Shown here: positions 44,914-54,891 of the stretch, in pieces
Layout: each line of letters opens with the position of its first letter
Position numbering within the stretch: position 1 is the stretch's first letter
Assembly: GCF_029581355.1 (NCBI RefSeq)
Contig: NZ_CP120849.1
Coordinates: 2,822,501 to 2,886,500 of the forward strand
DNA length: 64,000 nucleotides
Source: Parabacteroides chongii
GTDB lineage: Bacteria > Bacteroidota > Bacteroidia > Bacteroidales > Tannerellaceae
Reading direction: 5' to 3'
Made by a program: the position numbers and the translations under genes
The notes under the pieces: model-generated
Told to the model about the DNA's origin: nothing
Database searches by the model: none
What the model saw: the letters and a program-made list of their open reading frames with translations, nothing else

Positions 44914-47277
44914 ATGAAAGAAATATTTTATTTGAATAAAATCCCCGCCTTCATTATCGCTGGTAAGTGCGTTATTCTTACTCTGTTATTCTTTTCAATG
45001 TCAGGCATAGCAAGCCGTGCGGAGGAGGTGAAATCTCCTGTGGATTATGTTCGTCCCCAGATTGACAGCCATAAATCACGCTGGTTTTATTTTGCGTCGG
45101 CCAGTCGTCCTTATGGGATGGTCAGTTTGAGTCCGGACACGTGGGTGAAAGGGAGTTGGAATTCGGGTTATTTATATGATTCGACTGAAGTGAGATGTTT
45201 CAGCCATATTCATTGCTGGCAGATTTCCGGTATTCCGGTCATGCCGACAACGGGTGAGGTGACAGGCCACAAAGGAATGGAGACATATAAATCGGGATTT
45301 TCACATGATACGGAAATAGTTAAACCCGGTTATCATCAGATTACGCTTGATAAATATGGAATAAAGGCAGAGCTGACATCTACCTCCAGGGTAGGTATGC
45401 ACCGCTATACATTTCCTCAAAAGGAAATGGCCAATGTCCTGTTTGATGTCGGTGCATTCTTAGGACATGGGGCTATGGAGAAAGCTGCCATCCGTAAGGT
45501 TCTCTCCAAAGAGATTGCAGGATATGCCGTTATGGCTCCTACCAGTCGAAGGAAGAAAACATGTACGGTGTATTTTGTAGCTCAATTCAACCGTTCCATC
45601 CATGAGTTCGGTGGTTGGGAGAAGGTCGGTGACGAAAAAGAACTGACAAAGAAACAAGCCCTAGAGGGAAAGGAGGTTGGCGGTTATGTCAGGTTTAAAC
45701 CCTTGGGTGATGCGCCTTTATTAATGAAAGTCGCTTTATCGTATGTGGATGAAGAACAGGCACGCCTGAATCTGAATACCGAACTGAAACATTGGGATTT
45801 CGACCGTGTTGTCGGGGACTCCTATGCTGAATGGAACGGAGAGTTAAGCAAGCTAACAGTGGAAGGCGGAACCGAGCAGGAGCGGATTAAATTTTATACA
45901 GACTTATGGCATGCATTGTTAGGTCGTCATACTTATTCAGATGTGAATGGGAAATATACGGATAACACGGGAGATACTCCGCTTGTATGCCAGGTACCAC
46001 TGAAAAACGGTGTCCCAACGTATACTGTCTATAACTCCGATGCATTATGGGGTACAGAATTTAATTTGAATATCTTATGGTCGATGGCTTATCCTAAGAT
46101 TATGAGTGAGTTTGTATCTACGATGGTCGGATATTATCCTACAGGAGGTTTGATTGCCCGTGGACCCAGTGGCGGGAATTATACCTATGTGATGGTGGGC
46201 GATCAGGCAATACCTCTGATAGCTTCCGCCTATAATAAAGGCATACATGATTTTGACTTGAATGCCGCCTTGGAAGGTAGTATCAAGAATGCTGAACCGG
46301 GAGGTATACGTGATCATGCAGGTTATGAAACGGAAGTGAATGAGTATATGAAATATTATACGGAGAAAGGTTTCGTGCCGGAAGGCATCGAGGGAAAAGG
46401 CGGACATCGGGAAGGCTGTGCGATGACGCTTTTCTTTGCTTATCAGGATTGGTGTTTGGCTCAATTTGCCAAAGGGCTGGGAATCGATTCTGTGTATAAC
46501 AAATATAACAACCGTTCGTTTAATTACCGGTATATGTTTGATCCCGGACAGGGATGGATGCGTCCCCGGATGAAGAACGGAGATTGGTTAAAGGATTTCG
46601 CACCTGTGGGGAAAGGTTTCAATATGCCGGGTTTTGTAGAAAGTAATGCAGCTATCTTTACTTATTATGTCCCTCATAATATTCCGGATTTGATTTATCT
46701 GATAGGAGGAAAAGACTCCTTTGTCCATAAATTAAACCGTCAGTTTGAACTGGCTGCCCCGAATAATTTTATAACTCCTCACGGACATCACGCACAGAAT
46801 TGGGTAGATTATGAAAACCAGCCTTCTTTGCATATGGCACATCTGTTCAGCCATGCCGGTGCTCCCTGGTTGACTCAATACTGGGTTCGGAGAATAAAAA
46901 AAGATGTATTTGGGGATATAACGCCTTACGGAGGTTATAACGGTGACGAGGATCAGGGGCAGATGGGAGCCCTGGGAGTTCTGATGGCGATCGGGTTGTT
47001 TGATGTGCAAGGTGGAGCCTCTGTGGATCCCCGCTATGAAATAACCTCTCCGATCTTTGACCGTATAACGATTCAGCTGGATGAACGTTATTATCCGGGA
47101 AAGAAGTTTGTCATCGAAGTAAAGAATAATTCGGCAAAGAATGTCTATATCCAATCCGCACGTTTGAACGGTAATCCATTGAATACGTATTATTTCCCTC
47201 ATACCGAATTTGCCAAGGGGGGAGTACTTGAAATAGAACTGGGTCCTGAGCCCAACAAGCAATGGGGGATAGAATAG
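44914..47277 (+). CDS. GH92 exo-alpha-mannosidase-like enzyme (paralogue 2)
   Basis: A 787-residue secreted protein with a long signal region (about 1-36). GH92 signatures are present but divergent: SRPYGMVSLSPDTW, FSHIHCWQISG, the acid-bearing segment FVESNAAIFTYYVPH (E576) and the base loop GDEDQGQMGALG (D678, E679, D680). It is only distantly similar to the GH92 at 7163, so a different linkage or a decorated mannoside is likely. It starts 25 bp after the -7 box of the 68-bp element, apart from the susCD transcript, and is followed after 48 bp by the GH141-like beta-helix gene. Confidence 0.9.
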   Translation: MKEIFYLNKIPAFIIAGKCVILTLLFFSMSGIASRAEEVKSPVDYVRPQIDSHKSRWFYFASASRPYGMVSLSPDTWVKGSWNSGYLYDSTEVRCFSHIHCWQISGIPVMPTTGEVTGHKGMETYKSGFSHDTEIVKPGYHQITLDKYGIKAELTSTSRVGMHRYTFPQKEMANVLFDVGAFLGHGAMEKAAIRKVLSKEIAGYAVMAPTSRRKKTCTVYFVAQFNRSIHEFGGWEKVGDEKELTKKQALEGKEVGGYVRFKPLGDAPLLMKVALSYVDEEQARLNLNTELKHWDFDRVVGDSYAEWNGELSKLTVEGGTEQERIKFYTDLWHALLGRHTYSDVNGKYTDNTGDTPLVCQVPLKNGVPTYTVYNSDALWGTEFNLNILWSMAYPKIMSEFVSTMVGYYPTGGLIARGPSGGNYTYVMVGDQAIPLIASAYNKGIHDFDLNAALEGSIKNAEPGGIRDHAGYETEVNEYMKYYTEKGFVPEGIEGKGGHREGCAMTLFFAYQDWCLAQFAKGLGIDSVYNKYNNRSFNYRYMFDPGQGWMRPRMKNGDWLKDFAPVGKGFNMPGFVESNAAIFTYYVPHNIPDLIYLIGGKDSFVHKLNRQFELAAPNNFITPHGHHAQNWVDYENQPSLHMAHLFSHAGAPWLTQYWVRRIKKDVFGDITPYGGYNGDEDQGQMGALGVLMAIGLFDVQGGASVDPRYEITSPIFDRITIQLDERYYPGKKFVIEVKNNSAKNVYIQSARLNGNPLNTYYFPHTEFAKGGVLEIELGPEPNKQWGIE

Positions 47278-47325
47278 TGTACGGTTATCTTATTGTTCAG
47301 TAAATATTATAGGAGGAAATAAATA

Positions 47326-49437
47326 ATGAAAATGAAGTTTATCGTATTAGTCGTTTTTATTTTACAAGGCATTTTTGTTCATGGAAAAAGTGAAAGTCAG
47401 TCAGGCAATCGTCAAACGACAATAATTGTAAAACCCGGTTCGGGAACTTTGCAGCAGGCTATTCGTAAAGCAGCATCTTTGGAAGGTGATGTGATCATTG
47501 AAATGAAGGGCGGCGAATACCGTACGGATAAAACTATTGAAATCCAACCGGGTAAATGGTCTTCTTTGTTGATAAAAGCGAGGGAAGGAGAAATGGTGTC
47601 CGTATCCGGTGATAAAGTGATTCCATTAAGTAGAATAAGACAAGTGAAAGACCGGGCTATCCTGTCCCGCCTGCAGGAAAGTGTACGTGGAAAAGTGGTT
47701 GAGGTAGATTGTAAAGGTATTGTCGAAACTTTGGCAAATATCCGTCCTTCCGGTTTTGGACGTAAGTCACTACCTGCCTGGTCGGAGTTGATGATTGACA
47801 ACGAACCGTTGCACTTATCCCGTTGGCCGAACGATTCGATGGCATTGATCGGACGGGTCGATGTTTCCGGCGGACCGGAAGATAAAAAGCTGGGTCGGTT
47901 GCCTGTATTTCATTATCAGGAGGAACGTCCGGCTCATTGGAAAAACACGGATAATATGTGGATTGGCGGATATTTCGGATATGGCTATGCAGATGATATG
48001 ATACCGGTTAAGTCGGTCAACCCGCAAGACTCCAGCATTTCTGTCGGTATGTTTACAACCTATCAGTTCTTTACCGGAGCCGATTTTCGTAGATGGTTTG
48101 CCTTGAACCTGCCGGAAGAAATAGACCGGACGGGAGAATATGTGATTGATCCGGATGCAAAGAAGTTTTATTTCCTTCCGGGAGATCAGAAAATAACCAA
48201 AGTCCGCCTGACCGTTTTGGACGAACCGGTCATTGCTGTAGAGAATTGTGAAAATGTAACTATAGAAGGCATTACGATTGAAAATAGCCGGGGTATAGGT
48301 GTTTATATGGATAATACGGAAAACGTATTGTTGCAAGGATGTACCATCCGCAATGTCGGAAATGTAGGTGTTTGCATAGGGAAAGGTACTGATTCGCCCA
48401 AAGAAGACAACACGCTTCAAAAACATGCCATGGAAGCAGGAGGTGAACTTTGTGGCAGAATGGTAGGCGATATGATGGGAAAGATCTACGAAAACTCTAT
48501 TCTGGATCGGCAAGCCGGAAGAAACAACGGTGTAAAGGATTGTTATATTTATAATACCGGAGCCGGCGGTGTCAGTTTGGGAGGAGGCAACCGCGTTACG
48601 CTGACCCGTTCGGATAATTACGTTGAGAATTGTAAGATATCCCGCTACAACCGTATTGAGAAATCTTACCGTCCGGGCGTTTGGATAGATGGCGTAGGCA
48701 ACCGGGTTACCAAATGCGACATATCGGATGCACCGAGCATGGCCATTCTGTTTCATGGAAATGAGCATACGATAGAATATTGTGATATTACGCAGGTTTG
48801 TCAGGAGGTAGACGACCAGGGAGCTATTTATTATGGACGTGACCCGTCGGAACGGGGGAATGTGATCCGTTATAATTATTTCCACGAATTAAGTCCGCGT
48901 CATCGGGTAACAGCCACTTACCATGACGACGGTGCCTGTGGAAGCGAAGTCTATGGCAATATCTATTTCAAAGCCGGCTCATTACCTGTGCTGATTGGAG
49001 GCGGAATGGATCATAAATATTATAATAATATCTTTATTGATTCCCCTACGGCTATCCATCTGGATAATCGTTTGCAAAACTGGGCAAGCAACATGGTGAA
49101 CAAAGGAGATATTTACGACAAACGTCTGCAAGCCGTCAATTATACGCAACCCCCTTATAGCGTGAAATATCCGGAATTGGTCAATTACTGGCAGGAAGAC
49201 CCGGCTTTCCCGAAACGGAACCGGATATACGGCAATCTCTTTTATAATATAACTAACCTGTTGCATGGTAGCAGCCAGTGGGGTGAGTTTTGGAATAACT
49301 GGACGACTAATGAAGATCCGGGCTTTGTCGATCCGGCTGACCCTTTAAAAGGATTCCGAAAAGATGCCCCTGTCTTTAAACGGATAGCCGGTTTTAAAGA
49401 TATCCCTTATACTGAGATTGGGTCGACGTTGAAATAA
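47326..49437 (+). CDS. Secreted right-handed beta-helix protein, GH141-like
   Basis: A 703-residue protein (signal peptide about 1-20). The N-terminal region has the pectate-lyase-like opening GTLQQAIRKAASLEGDVII. From about residue 300 onward Asn/Ile-rich coils repeat (VTIEGITIENSRGIGVYMDN, NVLLQGCTIRNVGNVGV), typical of a parallel beta-helix. The overall length and blocks such as IEYCDITQVCQEVDDQGAIYY resemble GH141, in which an alpha-L-fucosidase and a xylanase are known, but the specificity is not certain. It is distinct from the two GH120 helices in this window. A palindrome array with 14-bp complementary outer arms begins 5 bp after its stop. Confidence 0.82.
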   Translation: MKMKFIVLVVFILQGIFVHGKSESQSGNRQTTIIVKPGSGTLQQAIRKAASLEGDVIIEMKGGEYRTDKTIEIQPGKWSSLLIKAREGEMVSVSGDKVIPLSRIRQVKDRAILSRLQESVRGKVVEVDCKGIVETLANIRPSGFGRKSLPAWSELMIDNEPLHLSRWPNDSMALIGRVDVSGGPEDKKLGRLPVFHYQEERPAHWKNTDNMWIGGYFGYGYADDMIPVKSVNPQDSSISVGMFTTYQFFTGADFRRWFALNLPEEIDRTGEYVIDPDAKKFYFLPGDQKITKVRLTVLDEPVIAVENCENVTIEGITIENSRGIGVYMDNTENVLLQGCTIRNVGNVGVCIGKGTDSPKEDNTLQKHAMEAGGELCGRMVGDMMGKIYENSILDRQAGRNNGVKDCYIYNTGAGGVSLGGGNRVTLTRSDNYVENCKISRYNRIEKSYRPGVWIDGVGNRVTKCDISDAPSMAILFHGNEHTIEYCDITQVCQEVDDQGAIYYGRDPSERGNVIRYNYFHELSPRHRVTATYHDDGACGSEVYGNIYFKAGSLPVLIGGGMDHKYYNNIFIDSPTAIHLDNRLQNWASNMVNKGDIYDKRLQAVNYTQPPYSVKYPELVNYWQEDPAFPKRNRIYGNLFYNITNLLHGSSQWGEFWNNWTTNEDPGFVDPADPLKGFRKDAPVFKRIAGFKDIPYTEIGSTLK

Positions 49438-49441
49438 TCTT

Positions 49442-49515
49442 AAAAGTGTTTCACCATGATGAAACAAGTGTTTCTCCTGGATGAAACAACTGTTTCTCTT
49501 AGGTGAAACACTTTT
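49442..49515. repeat. Three-unit palindrome array, 22-bp period, with 14-bp outer arms
   Basis: Units start at 49446, 49468 and 49490, exactly 22 bp apart, each of the form GTGTTTC..., then ...GATGAAACA or similar, so each is an imperfect palindrome of GTTTC and GAAAC. The outermost sequences AAAAGTGTTTCACC (49442-49455) and GGTGAAACACTTTT (49502-49515) are perfect complements over 14 bp. The whole could fold as one long stem ending in T's, which would make it a terminator for the GH92/GH141-like transcript. Confidence 0.78.
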
Positions 49516-49658
49516 GGGCTTGTAGTTTAACGATTTTAGAAAAGCTTATATATGCAGCTGAATAATCTGTTGTTTCGATTTTTCTGATGACGGAGTAAGT
49601 AAATATTTGATTTAAATCGTTTTTGTTGTGTAATTGTTATACCGGCGATTCTAATCTT

Positions 49659-50234
49659 ATGAAATTAAGTGGAGAAAAGGGAGATTTGATTCCACGGGAT
49701 GAGGTGGAATTATTTAAAAAGATATATGTAGCCTATACCCCTGACTTAGTTGCTACAGCAGCCCGGTATGTCGGTATGGTAACGGCAGAAGACCTGGTGC
49801 AGGAGCTTTTTTTGAAGGTTTGGAATCAGAAGCTCTTTTTATGTGTCAAAGCTTCTGAACTTAAATATTTTTTGTTTGCATCTCTTCGCAATGCTTGTTT
49901 GGATGTGCTGAAACACGAAGAGGTAAAACAAGGATATGCCGAGTATTATAAGAAAGAGTTGATGATGGAAATATTATCTTGCTCTGAACAGCCTTTTTAT
50001 TATGAGGAAGAAAACGACAGCCTCAATACTCTTTTTGAGAAAATCAATCAATTGCCTCCTAAATGCCGGGAAATATTTCTTGCCTCTTACATCGATGGGA
50101 AAAAAGCATCCGAAATAGCCAAAGATAAGTCCATCTCACAACGCACGGTAGAAGCCCAATTGTATAAAGCTTTGAAAATACTACGCGGAGTATTGACTCT
50201 ACTTATTTTATTTTTTTCATTTCTGAGTAAGTAA
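49659..50234 (+). CDS. ECF-type RNA polymerase sigma-70 factor (PUL 2)
   Basis: A 191-residue protein when started at the ATG at 49659. The frame stays open to a TTG at 49623, but those codons (Cys-rich, no signal) look untranslated. Region 2 lies at about residues 20-85 (AEDLVQELFLKVWNQ) and region 4 at about 120-180 (LPPKCREIFLASYIDGKKASE, SISQRTVEAQLYKAL). Its anti-sigma partner starts 41 bp downstream, the usual arrangement. By analogy it activates the susCD operon at 51483. A degenerate -7 box (AATATTTG, 49602-49609) lies about 50 bp upstream. Confidence 0.9.
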   Translation: MKLSGEKGDLIPRDEVELFKKIYVAYTPDLVATAARYVGMVTAEDLVQELFLKVWNQKLFLCVKASELKYFLFASLRNACLDVLKHEEVKQGYAEYYKKELMMEILSCSEQPFYYEEENDSLNTLFEKINQLPPKCREIFLASYIDGKKASEIAKDKSISQRTVEAQLYKALKILRGVLTLLILFFSFLSK

Positions 50235-50275
50235 ATCTTTTATGAAAATCGTTTTCGGGATAGAAAAGCAAAATA

Positions 50276-51307
50276 ATGGAATATAAAGAACATATCGATT
50301 ATGAAAAGTTGCTGATCCGGTATCTACAGGATACAGCTGATACTCAATCTTTGCAGCAGCTGTTGGATATTGTCCGGAAATCGGAAGACAAGAAACGGGA
50401 GTTGGCAGAGTTGCAATCAGTTTATGATTCTTTATCTATACAGCTTGATGCGCAAAAATATCCGATAGAGGCTAGTTGGGAGAAGATGCGGCAGAAAATA
50501 AATGTGGATAAACAACCGAAAGTGTCTCGAAAGTCCATAACTCTATTATTGTCTTATGCTGCAATTATCCTATTGGCTTTGTCGTTGGGCATACAGTATT
50601 TGTATTATCGTAATCTCCGTCAACCGCAAGAGGTGGCAGATAGTTATACACGATTTGTGGTGGAAAAAGGGGGTGGAAAAAGCTCTTTGTTCCTTCCGGA
50701 TGGAACTAAAGTCCTGTTGAATGCCGGAACGACTATTCAATATCCGACACGCTTCGACCAGAAAGAACGGATGGTAATGCTGGATGGTGAAGGTTTTTTT
50801 GAAGTTGCCGAGAATCAGCAGAAACCATTTGTTGTCCGGTTGAAAGGACATGACGTAAAAGTTTTAGGGACAGTCTTTAATGTAAAGGCCTATTCGGATA
50901 TGGATCATACTGTGACCTCCTTGATTTCAGGAAAAGTTCTTTTGACTTCTTATGATACGGAAGGTTCGATACGTGAAGAACAAGTTTTACATCCGGATGA
51001 GACAGCCCGTATCGATAAGCAAACCGGAACAATAACGACTTTCCGTAGTGATGATGAGTTTCAGTTGGCATGGACAAAAGGTCTTTATAAATTTAAAGAT
51101 AAACCTTTCTCGGATGTAATGTCTGAACTGGAGCATCTGTACGATGTAACTATTTTGATAGAAGATGACAAACTCGCTAAGTCTGTTTATACCGGTAGTT
51201 TGGTTTTGAAAAACACGATCGAAGAAGTTTTGAAACCTTTAGGCCAATACAATAAGTTTCGGTATAGGAAAGAGGGGCATGTGATCCGTATTTACTCCGA
51301 AAAATAA
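50276..51307 (+). CDS. FecR-type anti-sigma factor (PUL 2)
   Basis: A 343-residue inner-membrane protein: cytoplasmic N-terminal region (1-86), one membrane helix (about 87-108, SYAAIILLALSLGIQYLYY), periplasmic FecR domain (about 125-235; LPDGTKVLLNAGTTIQYPT, GEGFFEVAENQQKPF, VLGTVFNVKAY) and DUF4974-type C-terminal domain (about 270-343; FKDKPFSDVMSELEHLYDV). It holds the sigma factor encoded 41 bp upstream and receives the signal from the STN domain of the SusC protein encoded 175 bp downstream. Confidence 0.93.
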   Translation: MEYKEHIDYEKLLIRYLQDTADTQSLQQLLDIVRKSEDKKRELAELQSVYDSLSIQLDAQKYPIEASWEKMRQKINVDKQPKVSRKSITLLLSYAAIILLALSLGIQYLYYRNLRQPQEVADSYTRFVVEKGGGKSSLFLPDGTKVLLNAGTTIQYPTRFDQKERMVMLDGEGFFEVAENQQKPFVVRLKGHDVKVLGTVFNVKAYSDMDHTVTSLISGKVLLTSYDTEGSIREEQVLHPDETARIDKQTGTITTFRSDDEFQLAWTKGLYKFKDKPFSDVMSELEHLYDVTILIEDDKLAKSVYTGSLVLKNTIEEVLKPLGQYNKFRYRKEGHVIRIYSEK

Positions 51308-51375
51308 TTGTTTTGATGTATAACTTTAAAAATAGAAGGGATGGAACCACCAGAGAAGTAAACAATTAAAAAAAA

Positions 51376-51402
51376 TTCGGGAAATGCCAGGCACCTCCCG
51401 AA
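51376..51402 (+). promoter_or_regulatory. Leader hairpin before the second susC
   Basis: TTCGGGA (51376-51382) and TCCCGAA (51396-51402) pair perfectly around the loop, which itself contains TGCC-A-GGCA. It lies at the head of a GC-richer 100-bp leader in an otherwise AT-rich locus. The function is unknown. Confidence 0.5.
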
Positions 51403-51482
51403 CTATTATTCATTTCAGTCTTCCCGCGAACGTCGGCAAACAGAAACGGAAAGACTTCAAACTTAAAATAATACACAAAAAT

Positions 51483-54400
51483 ATGGAAAAATATCAAGAA
51501 TGGGGCTTTTTGTCTCCAAAAATAAGGCGTATCATGAAATTAACACTGGCATTTACGCTATTATGTATCATACATATATCTGCCAATACGTATGCACAGA
51601 CCACACAGGTATCAGTAGATGTTAAAAACGGTACTTTTTATGATGTGGTGAAACAAGTGGAGAAACAGTCTGAATATCTGTTTTTTTACAATAGTAAAGA
51701 TATTCCCAACGATTTGCCGGTTAGTCTTCAGAAGACTAAATCCAATATCACTGTGATATTGGATTATCTGGTAGAAAAGTATGATTTGTCATATAAAATA
51801 GATGACAGACAGATTTTTCTGACAAAGAATGCGGTTGTTCAGCAACAACAAGGAAAACGAATAACGGGTATCGTAAAAGATCCGAACGGTGAACCTATAA
51901 TTGGAGCCAATGTGATGGAAAAAGGGACGACCAATGGAGTTGTGACAGATATTGATGGGAAATTTATGCTGACTGTATCTGAAAAAGCTGTCGTACAAAT
52001 CTCTTATATCGGCTATCTTGGTCAGGATATATCAGTAGGAAGTCGTACCGATTTTTCAATAATATTGAAAGAAGATTCTCAGAATCTGGAGGAAGTAGTG
52101 GTTGTAGGATACGGTACACAAAAGAAAGCAACATTGACTGGTGCTGTAAGTAATATCGGTAACGAAGAGCTGGTAAAAACTCGTAATGAAAATGTTAAGA
52201 ATATGATTTCCGGAAAGATTGCCGGTGTTCGCGTCGTTCAGAAATCCGGAGAACCGGGAAGCTATAATACGGATATGCAAATTCGTGGTATGGGTGCTCC
52301 GTTGGTAATTATAGATGGAGTTCCCCGTACGAATATGGATCGCCTGGATCCGAATGAAATAGAATCGTTTACGGTACTGAAAGATGCTTCGGCTGCTATT
52401 TATGGTGTAAAGGCTGCAAATGGGGTGGTAATTATTACTACTAAAAAAGGAACAAGCTCGAAATTAACATTGGAATATAATGGTTCCGTCGGTTGGCAGC
52501 AAGCTTCTAATATACCTGAAACATTGAATGCTGCAGACTGGATGGAACTGACAAACGAGAACTCGATTAATAAAGGAGGAAGTTTAATGTTCTCGGCAGA
52601 AGATATCGATGCTTATCGTAAAGGATTGAAACCTGAAACAAAATGGTCTGATGTCGGATTTGACAAGATTGCGCCGCAAACTCAACATAGTATCAGTGCT
52701 CAGGGTAAATCAGAAAAGATTGATTATTTCCTGAACTTTGGTTACATGAAACAAGACGGCTTCTATTCCAGTGGTGATTTGAATTACGAACGTTATAATG
52801 TCAGAGCGAATATAAATGGGCAGATAACAAAGAATCTTAAAGTGGGGATGCAACTGAATGCGATGATGGGGACTAAAAACGAGCCTGTAATGGATGCATG
52901 GGAAATATATAAAGCAGCCTGGATGCATATACCGACATTACCTGTTTATGCCAATAATAATCCGGCTTATTTGCAACAATTACCAGGGGCTTACCATCCA
53001 TTGGCTCTTACTGATGCAGACATAAGTGGCTATAGAAAAAATCAACAGAAATTATTTCAGGGAACTTTTACATTGGACTATACAGTTCCTTTTATAAAAG
53101 GTCTCAATGTGGGAGCTATGTATAGTTATGACTATGATAACTCTGACAATCGTTTATCCAGAAAGGAGTATACGTTGTATGAGTATGATAGCGCATCTGA
53201 TATTTATCAACCTTACAAGGCTTATTCTCCTTCACTGATACAACGTAGTTATGGGAAAGTGGAAAGAACTTTGTTGCAATTAAGGCTTAATTATGAAAGA
53301 ACATTTAATGAAGATCATAATTTGAAGATTTTAGCATTGTATGAAGAAACAACAAACCGTTCGGATAATTTTGCTGCGCAAAGGGATTTACCGATGGATG
53401 CTGTCGATCAAATTTTTGCTGGAAGTACGACTAATCAGCAGGCAACAATGAATACAGATCCGAAAGTCTTTTTCGATATGGCAAATAAAGCATTTGTCGG
53501 TAGAATAAACTATGACTATAAATCAAAATATTTGGCAGAATTTAGTTTTCGCTATGATGGTTCTTCCAAATTTGCAAAAGGTTCTCAATGGGGATTCTTT
53601 CCTGCTTTCTTAGCAGCCTGGCGTGTCTCTGAAGAGTCTTTCTTTAAAAATATGGATGCATTATCATTTATAAATAATGTGAAACTGCGTGCAACGTATG
53701 GTATATTAGGTGATGATGATGCTTCTACTTATCAATTTTTGTCCGGTTATTCTTATCCGAATGGGGGATATATTTTTGATAATTCTTATATCAGTGGTTT
53801 GGGATTTAGAGGAATGGCTAATCCAAATATAACCTGGTATGAAGCACATACTGCTGATATAGGTTTGGATATCGATATGTGGAATGGTCTGTTAAGTTTT
53901 CAGGGAGATATTTTTAGTCGAAATAGAAAGAATTTGTTATCAACCAGAGTCTTGTCTGTTCCTGGAACATTGGGATCTGCGTTGCCTCAGGAAAACCTAA
54001 ATGGTGATTTAACACGTGGATTTGATCTTAGTTTATCACATACGAATACAATTGGTGATTTCCGTTATATGATTTCAGCTAATATGTCCTATTTCAGAAC
54101 AATGAACAAGTATGTGGAAAGAGCTGAATCGAATAACTCCTATCGGAACTGGCGCGATAATAATAATGATCGTTATAGCGATTATTATTGGGGATATGAT
54201 TTTATCGATTATTTTCAGAATATGGGACAAATATGGTCTGCTCCGATTCAAGATAATAAAGGAAATTCGATTCTTCGTCCAGGTGATTACATTTATGAAG
54301 ATTGGAACGAAGATGGTATCATTGATGATAATGATGTTCGACCGATTGAGTTGAGTGGAGATCCTCGTATTAACTTTGGTTTTACTTTGGCTGGTACATA

Positions 54401-54872
54401 TAAAGGGTTTGATGTAAATTTATTGTTCCAGGGTGCTGCTAAAGGTACAGTTGTAAATCAGGTACAAATGGAAAGACCATTGACTTGGGACCGTGGTGGT
54501 CTTTCTATGTTTATGGATCGTTGGCATACAGCAGAGATGGGGGCTGATCCGAAAGATCCGAATACAGAATGGATTCCGGGGTATTATCCCTCTACTAATA
54601 ATGGAGGGGAAACAACAAACTACTGGACCTCTACTCGTAGTGTTCAACATGTAAATTATCTTCGTTTGAAGAGTGTGGAGGTTGGTTATACGTTGCCGCA
54701 GCATTGGATGCAGAAGGTTGGTATTCAAAATTTACGACTTTATCTGAACGCATACAATTTGTTTACTCTGACTGGATTAAAGTATGTTGATCCGGAACAT
54801 CCAAGTGATAGTTACAGCTGTCTGTATCCTATTACAAAAACTTACAATGTAGGTGTGAATGTAACATTCTAA
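51483..54872 (+). CDS. SusC-like TonB-dependent outer-membrane transporter (PUL 2)
   Basis: A 1129-residue protein from the ATG at 51483. The frame is open 33 codons further up to an ATG at 51384, but the signal peptide (KLTLAFTLLCIIHI, ending TYAQ) fits the later start better. It has an STN domain (about 42-112, VSVDVKNGTFYDVVKQVEKQ), carboxypeptidase-regulatory-like domain (about 125-200, GIVKDPNGEPIIGANVMEKG), plug (about 205-310, EEVVVVGYGTQKKATLTGAV and VLKDASAAIYGVKAANGVV), then the barrel. It works with the SusD protein 19 bp downstream and signals to the FecR protein at 50276. It is only distantly similar to the SusC at 37856, so a different oligosaccharide may be taken up. Confidence 0.94.
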   Translation: MEKYQEWGFLSPKIRRIMKLTLAFTLLCIIHISANTYAQTTQVSVDVKNGTFYDVVKQVEKQSEYLFFYNSKDIPNDLPVSLQKTKSNITVILDYLVEKYDLSYKIDDRQIFLTKNAVVQQQQGKRITGIVKDPNGEPIIGANVMEKGTTNGVVTDIDGKFMLTVSEKAVVQISYIGYLGQDISVGSRTDFSIILKEDSQNLEEVVVVGYGTQKKATLTGAVSNIGNEELVKTRNENVKNMISGKIAGVRVVQKSGEPGSYNTDMQIRGMGAPLVIIDGVPRTNMDRLDPNEIESFTVLKDASAAIYGVKAANGVVIITTKKGTSSKLTLEYNGSVGWQQASNIPETLNAADWMELTNENSINKGGSLMFSAEDIDAYRKGLKPETKWSDVGFDKIAPQTQHSISAQGKSEKIDYFLNFGYMKQDGFYSSGDLNYERYNVRANINGQITKNLKVGMQLNAMMGTKNEPVMDAWEIYKAAWMHIPTLPVYANNNPAYLQQLPGAYHPLALTDADISGYRKNQQKLFQGTFTLDYTVPFIKGLNVGAMYSYDYDNSDNRLSRKEYTLYEYDSASDIYQPYKAYSPSLIQRSYGKVERTLLQLRLNYERTFNEDHNLKILALYEETTNRSDNFAAQRDLPMDAVDQIFAGSTTNQQATMNTDPKVFFDMANKAFVGRINYDYKSKYLAEFSFRYDGSSKFAKGSQWGFFPAFLAAWRVSEESFFKNMDALSFINNVKLRATYGILGDDDASTYQFLSGYSYPNGGYIFDNSYISGLGFRGMANPNITWYEAHTADIGLDIDMWNGLLSFQGDIFSRNRKNLLSTRVLSVPGTLGSALPQENLNGDLTRGFDLSLSHTNTIGDFRYMISANMSYFRTMNKYVERAESNNSYRNWRDNNNDRYSDYYWGYDFIDYFQNMGQIWSAPIQDNKGNSILRPGDYIYEDWNEDGIIDDNDVRPIELSGDPRINFGFTLAGTYKGFDVNLLFQGAAKGTVVNQVQMERPLTWDRGGLSMFMDRWHTAEMGADPKDPNTEWIPGYYPSTNNGGETTNYWTSTRSVQHVNYLRLKSVEVGYTLPQHWMQKVGIQNLRLYLNAYNLFTLTGLKYVDPEHPSDSYSCLYPITKTYNVGVNVTF

Positions 54873-54891
54873 TTTTAAATACAGAATCATC

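Noticed and set aside
47815..48885. Minus-strand open frame of 356 codons
   Set aside because: It is antisense to the GH141-like gene; Ile-rich random-looking product without signal or motif.
49623..49658. TTG start for the second sigma factor
   Set aside because: The added residues are not sigma-like, and an ATG at 49659 gives the usual family length.
51384..51482. Earlier start of the second SusC
   Set aside because: The segment would put many charged residues before the signal peptide. The ATG at 51483 gives a normal exported N-terminus.
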